Source: CAYPNF01 sp964411985
GTDB taxonomy: Bacteria; Verrucomicrobiota; Verrucomicrobiia; Limisphaerales; J093
Length of the DNA stretch: 64,000 bases
NCBI GenBank assembly: GCA_964411985.1
Contig: CAYPNF010000031.1
Coordinates: 1-64,000 of the forward strand
Reading direction: 5' to 3'
This document shows positions 44,745 to 53,055 of this stretch, one piece after another (within the stretch, counting starts at the first letter, position 1; the number at the start of each line of letters is the position of its first letter). The notes under the pieces were generated by a model that was given only the letters and a program-made list of their open reading frames with translations, was not told the DNA's origin and ran no database searches. The position numbers and the translations under genes were made by a program.

Positions 44745-45992
44745 ATGAACTTGCGATTTGTTTTGATCATTCTGGTGGCGATCCAGGTCACGCTCCTGGC
44801 CACGTTCTCCAGCCAGGTGCGACGCCTAAGAGCCCCGATACCGGTAAACCGGCCCATAAGGCGAGCGAAGCCGGCTCCCGAGGCGCAGCCCCTCCCCAGT
44901 CATATGCCAGCTCGCGCGATCCTATTCCATTGGAGCCAGCTCGAATCGTCTGATTACCAGCAATATCGAGATAACTTGCGCGCGGTCGGCTGTCCGGAGT
45001 CCACCGTACGAGACATCCTGGTAGCGGACGTGGAGCGGCTCTATGCGCAGCGCTGGGCCGAAACGAACTTAGTGGCCGTGGGCAATTTCTGGCAACGAGG
45101 GCGCAAACAAGACGAGATGGAGCGAGAGAAACGCAAACAGTTTGGGGCGCTGCTGGAGGAGAAACGGGAGGTCCTCCGGACGTTGCTCGGGGTCATGGTG
45201 GATGGCCCGGGCCTGCACTTGTGGTGGGAGGATGAGATCGCGCCGATTTTCGTCTCCCATCTTTCGGAAGAAAGGGCAGTGCAAACCCTCTCCATCGCCC
45301 GCTATTACATGACACGGATTGAGGAAGTGGACCGGTTGGGTCAGGACGTAGCGACTCCCGAGGATCAGGAAGAGAAGGAGCGATACTTGGCTCTTTGCCG
45401 ACAGGAATTGGGGCAGATCCTGGACGGGGAGGAGTCTATGGAGTTGGAACTGCGTGTCACTCTGGCACTCGCCATGATCCAGAACTACTCCACGCTGGAA
45501 CCCCGCTCTGAGGGTTACTTTTGCTTCACCGGGCCCGAATTGCGCTCGCTCATCCAAAGCCTGCGCGGACTGGCGAACCCTCTGCAGCACTGGATCTCCT
45601 GGACTCGGGATGCGCCGCGTTCCGAAGAGGCGATCGAACGGGCTATGAAAACGGAAATCCGCAAGCTGGTGGGGGAAGCCCGCTATCGACGATACGAACG
45701 GGCTCTCGACCATACTTTCGGGGGGATATACGACTTTGCCCAAGAGCATCGCTTGCCCGATTCCACCGCCGAGAGAGTGGACGATCTGCGTCGTCAGGCG
45801 GAGGAGCAAGTGGGACGGCTGAGCGACGAGAAGGGAACCAGCAAAGAAGATCGCATGGCTGCACTTCAAGAGCTTCAGACCCAGGTGGCAAACCGGGTCC
45901 AAGTAGCGCTGGGCTCGAGCCTGTTTCAGCTCTACGCACAGCAGCGTGGCTCTTGGGTCACGAACCTGGCCAACCCGGGGAGGCTCCAATGA
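44745..45992 (+). CDS. Membrane-anchored helical protein, first of a tandem paralogue pair
   Basis: A 415-residue protein with an N-terminal membrane helix (LRFVLIILVAIQVTLLATF, probably uncleaved) and a proline/arginine-rich linker, then a domain that begins FHWSQLESSDYQQYRDNLRA and continues VGCPESTVRDILVADVERLY (about 65-105). Long charged helices follow. The same domain opening is present in the next gene, so they are tandem paralogues, though the remainder has diverged. The gene ends in ATGA overlap with the second one. I recall this FHWSQLES-type domain from many Verrucomicrobiota and Planctomycetes proteins without a known function; a periplasmic helical role resembling CpxP-like proteins is a guess. 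Confidence 0.7.
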   Translation: MNLRFVLIILVAIQVTLLATFSSQVRRLRAPIPVNRPIRRAKPAPEAQPLPSHMPARAILFHWSQLESSDYQQYRDNLRAVGCPESTVRDILVADVERLYAQRWAETNLVAVGNFWQRGRKQDEMEREKRKQFGALLEEKREVLRTLLGVMVDGPGLHLWWEDEIAPIFVSHLSEERAVQTLSIARYYMTRIEEVDRLGQDVATPEDQEEKERYLALCRQELGQILDGEESMELELRVTLALAMIQNYSTLEPRSEGYFCFTGPELRSLIQSLRGLANPLQHWISWTRDAPRSEEAIERAMKTEIRKLVGEARYRRYERALDHTFGGIYDFAQEHRLPDSTAERVDDLRRQAEEQVGRLSDEKGTSKEDRMAALQELQTQVANRVQVALGSSLFQLYAQQRGSWVTNLANPGRLQ

Positions 45993-47212
45993 GCACAAAA
46001 ACCTGGAACGGTGTTCTGCTGGTTCTGAATCTGCTGCTGGCACTTGCAGTGTTCGACCTTCATCGCTGGGAAAGGAGGATCGCGGAAGCGCGGTTCACCC
46101 CTCCCAGCCTGCCGCGTCTTTCTTCCAGAAACCCGTCGAATCCCACGAACGAACCTTCTCAAGCGGAGACAAAAGGGACTCCTCCGAACCCCTTTCACTG
46201 GAGCCAGCTCGAGTCCGGAGACTACCGCCAGTATGTGGCCAATCTGCAGGCCATCGGTTGTCCCCAGGAAACGGTCGAGGACATCCTCCGGGCCGACGTC
46301 AGCGCCCTTTCCACTCGTCAACGGGCCAAGGATCTGGAGGGGATCAATCAGCGGCTCTGGGAGATGATCGCGGCTCCCCACCGTGAGGGGACGGACAAGA
46401 TCGATGATCAACTCTCGGCCCCTCGGAGGGAGCGAGACCGCGTGCTGGCCCAGTTGCTGGGACCGAACAAGGACGAGATGGTTCGGTTAGATGAGTGTGA
46501 GTTGCGCTATGAGGTCCAGGAATACACATTCCTACCCGAAGCGAAACGAGCGCACTTAAAAAAACTGGAAACGGATCGGATGCAGTCGATCCGCACGGTG
46601 GGAGAGAAGATCAAAGACCCACTCGAACGCCGGAATGCCGTTCAACGCTTGCAGGACGAGGAGAAACTTGCGATTGCGCAGACGCTGGACAGCCGGGAGA
46701 TGCGGCTCTTCGAACTGTACACTTCGGGGGTGGCCCAGGAGCTGTGGAATCGTTTGGGGACCTTCGAACCAGCGGAAGAGGAATTCTTAAACCTCTTCGC
46801 GGTCCAGCGGGCACTGGAAGCCGAGAAGCAAGGGGTGAACGTAAGCAAGGAAGTCCGGGAACGGATGAACCAACGGATGGAGGAACGATACCGTACTACG
46901 CTCGGGGAAACGCGCTACCAAGAACTGCTCATGAACCGAAACCAACACTACCAACAGGCGCTGAAGGTAACGGAGCGTTTAGGGATACCGCCCCAGCGAG
47001 CTACTGAGGTCATGGGGGTGGCAGAGGCAGCCCAGGGACAGGCAAAGGATGTCCTTGCAGACGAGGGGTTGCCGGCGGACCAGAGACAAGCCGCGCTGGG
47101 CTCTCTGCAGGAAGCCGCTCAGAACGCAGTTCGCGAACTCATCGGTGATCGTGGCTTCCAGGTTTATACCAACCACGCAGGGCAATGGATCCGGGACCTT
47201 GGACCCGAGTAG
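45989..47212 (+). CDS. Membrane-anchored helical protein, second of a tandem paralogue pair
   Basis: A 407-residue protein. The ATG shares four bases with the upstream stop (ATGA) and has GGGGAGG upstream, so translation is coupled but also independently supported. It has an N-terminal helix (WNGVLLVLNLLLALAVFDL), a linker rich in Ser/Pro/Asn, and the domain FHWSQLESGDYRQYVANLQA with IGCPQETVEDILRADVSAL, equivalent to the first gene. The rest is highly charged and helical (KLETDRMQSIRTVGEKIKD, QRMEERYRTTLGETRYQELL), a possible coiled coil. Function unknown; the pair is probably an operon of its own. Confidence 0.7.
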   Translation: MSTKTWNGVLLVLNLLLALAVFDLHRWERRIAEARFTPPSLPRLSSRNPSNPTNEPSQAETKGTPPNPFHWSQLESGDYRQYVANLQAIGCPQETVEDILRADVSALSTRQRAKDLEGINQRLWEMIAAPHREGTDKIDDQLSAPRRERDRVLAQLLGPNKDEMVRLDECELRYEVQEYTFLPEAKRAHLKKLETDRMQSIRTVGEKIKDPLERRNAVQRLQDEEKLAIAQTLDSREMRLFELYTSGVAQELWNRLGTFEPAEEEFLNLFAVQRALEAEKQGVNVSKEVRERMNQRMEERYRTTLGETRYQELLMNRNQHYQQALKVTERLGIPPQRATEVMGVAEAAQGQAKDVLADEGLPADQRQAALGSLQEAAQNAVRELIGDRGFQVYTNHAGQWIRDLGPE

Positions 47213-47424
47213 CACTTCAGGAAAGAGGGCATCCAAAACATGGTTTAGTTTGATCGATTCAAGGCGTTTCCTGTTCAGGTATGACCGAAGCGACCGGTTC
47301 ATCCCGCATCCCCTCGTGTAATCGAGAGTTGGCACCTCGGAGGCACTAGACTAGGTTTGACCTGCGACGGCGTGAGCGTACACTGCCCACCAATGCACCC
47401 CACGTCGAAGAGAAAGGTCATATC

Positions 47425-48759
47425 ATGAAGAAGGACTTGTCCACACGCCGCAATTTCCTCAAAACCGCCTCCGTCGCCGCCACCGCCATCACAATTGTCC
47501 CGCAGCACGTCCTGGGACAGGGCCAAACCCCGCCCTCCGAGAAACTGAACATTGCTGGGATCGGGGTCGGGGGCATGGGGGCAGGCGACGTCACCTCCTG
47601 TGCCCAGGCCGGCGAGAATATCGTTGCCCTTTGTGACGTTGACAGCAACGCCCTGGCCGGTAGCGCCAAGAAATACCCGGGAGCCAAGCTGTACACCGAC
47701 TTCCGCAAGATGCTCGAAACGCAAAAGGACATCGACGCGGTGACCATCGCCACCCCCGACCACGCCCACGCGGTCGCCACCGCCATGGCCATCAAACTCG
47801 GCAAGCATGTGCACTGCCAGAAGCCCCTCACCCACAGCGTTTACGAGGCCCGCATGATCGGCAAACTGGCGAGAGAGAGCAAGGTAGCCACCCAAATGGG
47901 CAACTTCGGCCAAGCCAGTGAGGAACCCCGCCGGGTTGCGGAGATGATCTGGGGCGGCGCGATCGGCAAGCTCAAGGAGGTGCACGCGTGGTCGAATCGG
48001 AATCCGGATATCTCCCCGCGCGGTGTTCCCCGACCTAGCGACACCCCCCCCTGCCCCGCCCACATTGACTGGGATCTCTGGGTCGGGCCGGCCCCCATGC
48101 GGCCCTATCACCCCTGCTATCACCCCTTTGCGTGGCGCGGCTGGTGGGATTTCGGCACGGGCGTCCTCGGCGACATCGGGTGCCACGAACTCTCGGGTAT
48201 CTTCAAAGCCATGAAGATTGGCGATCCCGTGAGCGTCGAGGCCTGCTCCACCAACTGGCAACGTCCCAAGGAGATCAGCAACGAGACCGCCCCGCTCGCC
48301 TCGATCACTCATTACAAGTTCGCCGCCAGCGAGACCCATGGGCCACTCAGCATATTCTGGTACGATGGCGGGATGCGCCCGCCCCGACCGGAGGAACTGG
48401 ACCCCGACGCCGAGTTTGCTCAAAACGATGGCACCATGTATGTCGGCGACAAAGGGATCATGCTACGGGACCGTCTGATCCCCGAGAGCAAACGGAAGGA
48501 GTTCGGCCGGCCGCCGCAGAAGTTGGAACGTTCCCCTGGCCACTGGAAAGAGTTTCTCGACGCCTGCCGTGGTGGCAAAGCCGCGGGCGCAAATTTTGCC
48601 ACCCATGCAGCCCACCTGGCCGAAGTTGTTTTGCTCGGAAACATCGCGATCCGGATGAATCAAAAGCTCGAATGGGACGCGGGGAACATGAAATTCCCGA
48701 ACTGTCCCGAGGCGGATAAGTTCGTGAACCCGCCTTACCGGCAGGGGTACGCCTTGTAA
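47425..48759 (+). CDS. Gfo/Idh/MocA family oxidoreductase, Tat-exported
   Basis: A 444-residue NAD(P)-binding sugar oxidoreductase. The Tat leader is clear (STRRNFLKTASVAATAITIV) and ends near VLG-QGQ. A Rossmann fold follows with IAGIGVGGMGAGD (about 43-55), CDVDSNALAG, ATPDHAHAVATAMAIKLGKH and the CQKPLTHSVYEAR motif, in which Gln replaces the Glu of the usual EKP. The central H/W-rich insert (HPCYHPFAWRGWWDFGTGVLGD) and the DIGCHE loop are typical of the exported planctomycete/verrucomicrobial subgroup. The start has GAAAGG upstream. Substrate is unknown; members of the subgroup act on carbohydrates in the periplasm, with tightly bound cofactor. Confidence 0.9.
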   Translation: MKKDLSTRRNFLKTASVAATAITIVPQHVLGQGQTPPSEKLNIAGIGVGGMGAGDVTSCAQAGENIVALCDVDSNALAGSAKKYPGAKLYTDFRKMLETQKDIDAVTIATPDHAHAVATAMAIKLGKHVHCQKPLTHSVYEARMIGKLARESKVATQMGNFGQASEEPRRVAEMIWGGAIGKLKEVHAWSNRNPDISPRGVPRPSDTPPCPAHIDWDLWVGPAPMRPYHPCYHPFAWRGWWDFGTGVLGDIGCHELSGIFKAMKIGDPVSVEACSTNWQRPKEISNETAPLASITHYKFAASETHGPLSIFWYDGGMRPPRPEELDPDAEFAQNDGTMYVGDKGIMLRDRLIPESKRKEFGRPPQKLERSPGHWKEFLDACRGGKAAGANFATHAAHLAEVVLLGNIAIRMNQKLEWDAGNMKFPNCPEADKFVNPPYRQGYAL

Positions 48760-48962
48760 GCGCTGGTTCAGTCTGAATGGTTACACCGCTATTCGAACGA
48801 AAGCTGTCAAAGACGATCGCAGTCTTAACAGGAAAGCGTCTTGGCTGAATCGGGCGGCTCGCCACTTCAGGCTAGCACCCTTTCGTCCGACCGGCATTTT
48901 CCTGAGCTTGGGCCGGTGAATCTGGCATTGCCCGAGCGCGGCTGCTGGAGTAAGGTTTGCCC

Positions 48963-49157
48963 ATGAGCATTCAGGAACTGCGTGCGGAGGTTCAGGCCAT
49001 GCCTGTGGATGAACGGAGGCGTTTGGCTGCTTTTCTTGTTTCGTTGAGGCACAAGGACTTGGCTGATTACCAAGTAAAGATGGCCCAGAAGATCGATGAC
49101 GATTCTGTTCAGAGGTGGGTTACGCTTGAGGAGATGGATGAGCGCTTAGGTGTCTGA
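48963..49157 (+). CDS. Type II toxin-antitoxin system antitoxin-like small protein
   Basis: A 64-residue protein (MSIQELRAEVQAMPVDERRR...) with a helical, charged N-terminal part and ending VQRWVTLEEMDERLGV. It lies three bases before a RelE/ParE-like toxin gene, and the size and order (antitoxin first) are typical. The ATG at 48963 is chosen over an in-frame TTG two codons upstream. A DNA-binding ribbon-helix-helix is not obvious, so the exact antitoxin class is uncertain. Confidence 0.65.
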   Translation: MSIQELRAEVQAMPVDERRRLAAFLVSLRHKDLADYQVKMAQKIDDDSVQRWVTLEEMDERLGV

Positions 49158-49160
49158 GCG

Positions 49161-49415
49161 ATGCAATATCGATTGTTGGTATCCATCGAGGTGATCGAGT
49201 TTCTTGAGCGCTTGCCAGGCAAGACCAGGGAACCTCTACGCAGGGCCATCCATGGGATTGGTGGCAATCCCTCTGGCTGGTCGGACGCCATCGACCATGA
49301 TGCGGTTGGACGGCGGATGCAAATCGCGATCGTTGGTGAATATGCTCTTGTGTATTGGGTGGACGAGGCAGACCAGCACGTGAAGATTCTCGACATCCAC
49401 GCTGCGGATAGATAA
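49161..49415 (+). CDS. RelE/ParE family toxin
   Basis: An 84-residue protein with the compact RelE/ParE fold pattern: YRLLVSIEVIEFLERLPGK (strand and helix), an RRAIHGIGGNP helix-turn, then GRRMQIAIVGEYALVYWVDE and VKILDIHAADR as the C-terminal beta-sheet. RelE toxins cut mRNA in the ribosomal A site; ParE poisons gyrase. I cannot tell which one applies. The gene is three bases behind the antitoxin and oriented with it; the gap is too small for a separate promoter. Confidence 0.75.
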   Translation: MQYRLLVSIEVIEFLERLPGKTREPLRRAIHGIGGNPSGWSDAIDHDAVGRRMQIAIVGEYALVYWVDEADQHVKILDIHAADR

Positions 49416-49499
49416 TTCACTGAACAAACCGATCGAATTGCCGCCGCCCCTCCGCGGGGTCAGCCCAGATCCTGTTCAAATGGGTAAGGGGTTGTTGGC

Positions 49500-52223
49500 T
49501 CAAGGGGAGCGACGAACCGCGTCTCGCTCCTGCTGAGCCTTGCGGGCCGCTGCCCCCGCGAGTTCTTTTTCGCCGAGTTGGCGTAAGGCAATAGCCAACC
49601 TGGAATAGCCCAAGGCCAATAGGTCGTGCGGCGGGGAAAGCTCTGGTTTCTGCTGCACCTGCTGCAAGAGAGCCGCTAAGGATATATCCAGTTCTGCACG
49701 TGCTTCAGCCGGCTGATTCCTGCGGATCAGGGCGTCGGCCAGCGCGATGCGGAAGGTGGCCATCCAAAGCCCGTACGAAGGGGTGTCCGGGAATTGACTC
49801 ACCAAAGGTTCCTGGAGGGCGATGGCTTTGCGGAAGTTCTGCTCGGCATCCGCCCAGCGGTCCAACTGCCGCTGGAAGGAACCGAGCTTGTCGAACGTGC
49901 GCGCGGCGGCGGCGGGGAAATCGGGAATGCCAGGATGCGCGGCGAGCAAGTTGGTGAGGAGGCTAAGCGACTTCTGAAAGCGGTCTTCAATGCTCCTCTG
50001 GACTTCAGCAGGAACAGGGGTTTCCGGCAGGCGAATCCGCGAATAAGCTTCGCTCAGGTCAAACGCGTAGTCGGGAACCCTCGGAAAAGCTTTCACCAAG
50101 CCTTCGAGAATTTCCGTGGCGCGCTCGGCACCGCCTTGGCCCGGGGAAGTGCGATCTTCTTCCACCTCGGCTCCTTCCAGATAACAGAGCGCCAGCAAAT
50201 GCTGATACTCCGGGTGGGTGGAGCCCGAGGCTGGCAATTGCTTCAGCAAGGCGATCGACTTGGCCAAGTTCTCCCGATGAGCGGCAGAGGCCTGGGCTGG
50301 ACGATCCGATTGGCGTGGGTCCGCCGCTGGCAATGGGCGCTCTTGGGTGCCCAGGAAGTAGTAGGTACGAGCCAACTCGAAGCGCATGGAAGGGGACGCC
50401 GAGGGGGATGCACCCTCGACTTTGAGGAGAGCCAACGCACGCGCATGAGCCTCCCGGGCTTCCGTTTCTTGGCGGCGTGAGGCAGCGATGCGGCCCAGTT
50501 CATTTTCGATTTGCGCCAGAGTCCGGCGAAAGACCGGATCTGTAGGGTGGCGGGTCCGCAAGTCCTCATAAAGAAGAGCCGCCCGCCGATAGGCTTGGGT
50601 TGCCTCCTCAATCTGGCCCAACCGTTGGCGAATAGCTCCAACCCGCCGATTCGCTGCGGCGGTTCCTGCTCGCAACTTGTCGTCGCCCCCGGTTTGCTGA
50701 GCCAAACGGTCATAGAAGGGTAGCATCTCCTCCAACAATGCCACGGCTTCCTTGGAGAGAATCGGGCCCACCGTCGCTTCGCTACCCGAGCCCGTAGGGG
50801 AGAGTTGTGATGATACCCGCATGCGCGTCGGGGAGAACCGCTCAAACATCCGGTCGAGGGCCTCGATAGCCAGGTTCGCATTCGCTTCGGCGTTGGCCCG
50901 GGCTTTGGTGGTGCGCAGGTAACCAACGGAAGCGACCACCGCCACCATGATCAGCAGAAAGAGCGCGGTTCCGGTGAGACTGGCAAGGCTCGGATTGCGT
51001 CGACACCAGCGGGTTAGCTGTTCGACCGCCCCCACCGGTCGGGCATGGATGGGACGGTCCTCCAGAAAACATCGCAGGTCATCTGCCATGGCCTGCGCTG
51101 AGGTGTAGCGTTGGTTGGCATCGTGGCTAATGGCCTTTTGGATGATGGTTTCAAGGTCGCGCGGGATTTCCGGGTGAAGACCTCGCAGTTCCGGTGGAGA
51201 GCCTTGAGTGATGCACTGGATCAAGCGGCTGTGATCCGTTTCCGCAAAGGCCGAGCGCAAAGTGACCAACTCGTACAGGGTGAGCCCCAGGCTATAGAGA
51301 TCGCTGCGATGATCCGTGCTGCCTCCAAACTGTTCCGGGGCCATATACCGCACGGTGCCGACGAGATCCTGAGAGAGAGACAGGTCGTTGGAGTGGGCTG
51401 CTTTGGCCAAGCCAAAATCAGCCAGCCAGAGGGTGCCCTGGGGCCCCAGCAGGAGGTTGGCAGGTTTGATATCGCGGTGCAGTACACCTTGGGAATGCGC
51501 GTATTGCAGTGCCTCCGCAGCCTGGAGTCCGATTCGCGCCACGTTCTGCCAGTAAGGGAGACCCCAAGAGCGACTCGAGGGAAGTCCGTCCTCTCCACCG
51601 GTCAAGTGCCGCACCACCGCCCCGGCCAAGGTTGGGTCCAGGTCCACCGACTCTCCCGCGGACATGGTTGCATCGTCGGCCTGCTCGCTTTTCCATTTCG
51701 CCAGCATGGGGATAATCTTGTCCAAGCCCACCCCCTGGATGTACTGCATCACGAAGTAGTGGAAACCGTCCTGCTCGCCAACGCCAAAGACCTCGACGAT
51801 GTTCGTGTGGTGGAGGTTGGCCGCAATGCGGGCTTCGCGCTCAAATCGTCTCAGGTGCTTTTCGTCCAGCAGCAGCTGCCTGGGCAGGACCTTTACGGCC
51901 ACCCGGCGTCCCAGCGAGACATGCTCGGCTTCGAAGACCACTCCCATGCCGCCTCGCCCGATCTCGCGGATGATCCGGAAGTCCCCCAGTCGTTCCAATC
52001 GCGTTGGACCGAGGGTGGCGCGCCCGCCGCTGGATCGGGCCTGGCGCGCCTTCAACTGTTCCGTTGCGGCGATGGTGGGAAAGAGATCACGAATCTCTGA
52101 TGCCAATTCCGGGTGTCGGGCGGCGTACTCCTCGGTAGAGGGACTCTGGCCTTGCCGCAGCCGGTCCATGTACTCGGCAGCCAGGAGTTCCAAGGGATCA
52201 CGATCGGGGTTTGGATCAGTCAT
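49500..52223 (-). CDS. Serine/threonine protein kinase with TPR-containing C-terminal region
   Basis: A 907-residue membrane-spanning Hanks-type kinase. Kinase domain about 80-365: glycine loop IGRGGMGVVFEAE, VAVKVLP with Lys111, catalytic HRDIKPANLLL (His249-Arg250-Asp251), DFGLAK and APEQFGG. An N-terminal helical segment (about 10-50, LLAAEYMDRLRQGQSPSTEE) of the type found in planctomycete-style kinases precedes it. A single membrane helix follows (LFLLIMVAVVASVGYL, about 418), then TPR-like helices in the outer part (about 500-900). The start overlaps the sigma factor stop by 8 bases. Such kinase/ECF pairs are frequent in Planctomycetes and Verrucomicrobiota and may form a signalling module. 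Confidence 0.93.
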   Translation of the reverse strand: MTDPNPDRDPLELLAAEYMDRLRQGQSPSTEEYAARHPELASEIRDLFPTIAATEQLKARQARSSGGRATLGPTRLERLGDFRIIREIGRGGMGVVFEAEHVSLGRRVAVKVLPRQLLLDEKHLRRFEREARIAANLHHTNIVEVFGVGEQDGFHYFVMQYIQGVGLDKIIPMLAKWKSEQADDATMSAGESVDLDPTLAGAVVRHLTGGEDGLPSSRSWGLPYWQNVARIGLQAAEALQYAHSQGVLHRDIKPANLLLGPQGTLWLADFGLAKAAHSNDLSLSQDLVGTVRYMAPEQFGGSTDHRSDLYSLGLTLYELVTLRSAFAETDHSRLIQCITQGSPPELRGLHPEIPRDLETIIQKAISHDANQRYTSAQAMADDLRCFLEDRPIHARPVGAVEQLTRWCRRNPSLASLTGTALFLLIMVAVVASVGYLRTTKARANAEANANLAIEALDRMFERFSPTRMRVSSQLSPTGSGSEATVGPILSKEAVALLEEMLPFYDRLAQQTGGDDKLRAGTAAANRRVGAIRQRLGQIEEATQAYRRAALLYEDLRTRHPTDPVFRRTLAQIENELGRIAASRRQETEAREAHARALALLKVEGASPSASPSMRFELARTYYFLGTQERPLPAADPRQSDRPAQASAAHRENLAKSIALLKQLPASGSTHPEYQHLLALCYLEGAEVEEDRTSPGQGGAERATEILEGLVKAFPRVPDYAFDLSEAYSRIRLPETPVPAEVQRSIEDRFQKSLSLLTNLLAAHPGIPDFPAAAARTFDKLGSFQRQLDRWADAEQNFRKAIALQEPLVSQFPDTPSYGLWMATFRIALADALIRRNQPAEARAELDISLAALLQQVQQKPELSPPHDLLALGYSRLAIALRQLGEKELAGAAARKAQQERDAVRRSP

Positions 52224-52866
52224 GCCCGTCTCCTTCAGAAAGTCCGGGCACCTGGGCCATGATTTCCTTTAGGCGGCGCAATGCCCGGATGTAGCGGATG
52301 CTGGCGGCCTTCTGTTCTATGCCCAGCGCCTGGGCCACTTCGCTATTCGTCAATTCTTCAAAATGGCGCAGGGCGAGGACTTCGCGATCGATGGGATCCA
52401 TCTGTTCCATGGCGGTATGCACCAAGGTCAAAAGGTCAGCGCGCACTGCCGCCCCACTGGGGGAGGTGAAAGCCCCCACCAACTGGATCGCCACCGAGAC
52501 CGACGTGGCCTGGGTGTAGGGAGAGTCATTTACGCTCACCTCGCGTCCGGCATCCCGCTTTTGAGCCGCGAGATGCCGACGTTGCAAGTCGACCAGAGTC
52601 TGGTTCACGATCATACGAAGCCAGAGGAAAGGCGAGGTGATGTCACTCGCAGCATAATGTTCCAGGCGTTGGTGGGCAGCCAGAAAAGCCTCCTGCAACA
52701 CGTCGTCAGGCTCCACCCGCCTGCGCAGAGGCTCGGCCAGACGAAAATGAATAACCCGCCATAGCCGCTCTCGTTCGCGAGAGAACAGTTCAGCCAGGGC
52801 TTCGGTGTCTCCGCTCCGAAGGCGCCGCTCCAGTTCATCAGTGTCGGCGCTGGGTTCGGTGCTCAT
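52216..52866 (-). CDS. ECF RNA polymerase sigma factor
   Basis: A 216-residue sigma-70-family protein of the extracytoplasmic-function class. Region 2 includes RRRVEPDDVLQEAFLAAHQR and SPFLWLRMIVNQTLVDLQRR; region 4 has the helix-turn-helix LRHFEELTNSEVAQALGIEQ with KAASIRYIRALRRLKEIM. Anti-sigma factor sequence is not seen. The gene ends inside the start of the Ser/Thr kinase (8-base overlap), and such ECF factors are thought to be controlled by the linked kinase through phosphorylation rather than by an anti-sigma. Target promoters are unknown. Confidence 0.93.
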   Translation of the reverse strand: MSTEPSADTDELERRLRSGDTEALAELFSRERERLWRVIHFRLAEPLRRRVEPDDVLQEAFLAAHQRLEHYAASDITSPFLWLRMIVNQTLVDLQRRHLAAQKRDAGREVSVNDSPYTQATSVSVAIQLVGAFTSPSGAAVRADLLTLVHTAMEQMDPIDREVLALRHFEELTNSEVAQALGIEQKAASIRYIRALRRLKEIMAQVPGLSEGDGHD

Positions 52867-53055
52867 GCCGGTCTACCATAGAGGTTGAAACGCAAAGGGC
52901 TCGCCTCTTTCTACTGGACCGGGAGGGAATATCAAACTTTTCGACTCCTCGTGTAGAAAACAGTCCTCATTCTGCGTTCAGCCCCTTGGACAGGTAGTGC
53001 CGCACGGCCGACAAAAACCTGAAACCACGACAAGAAGCATCAATTTAAGGCCCAT

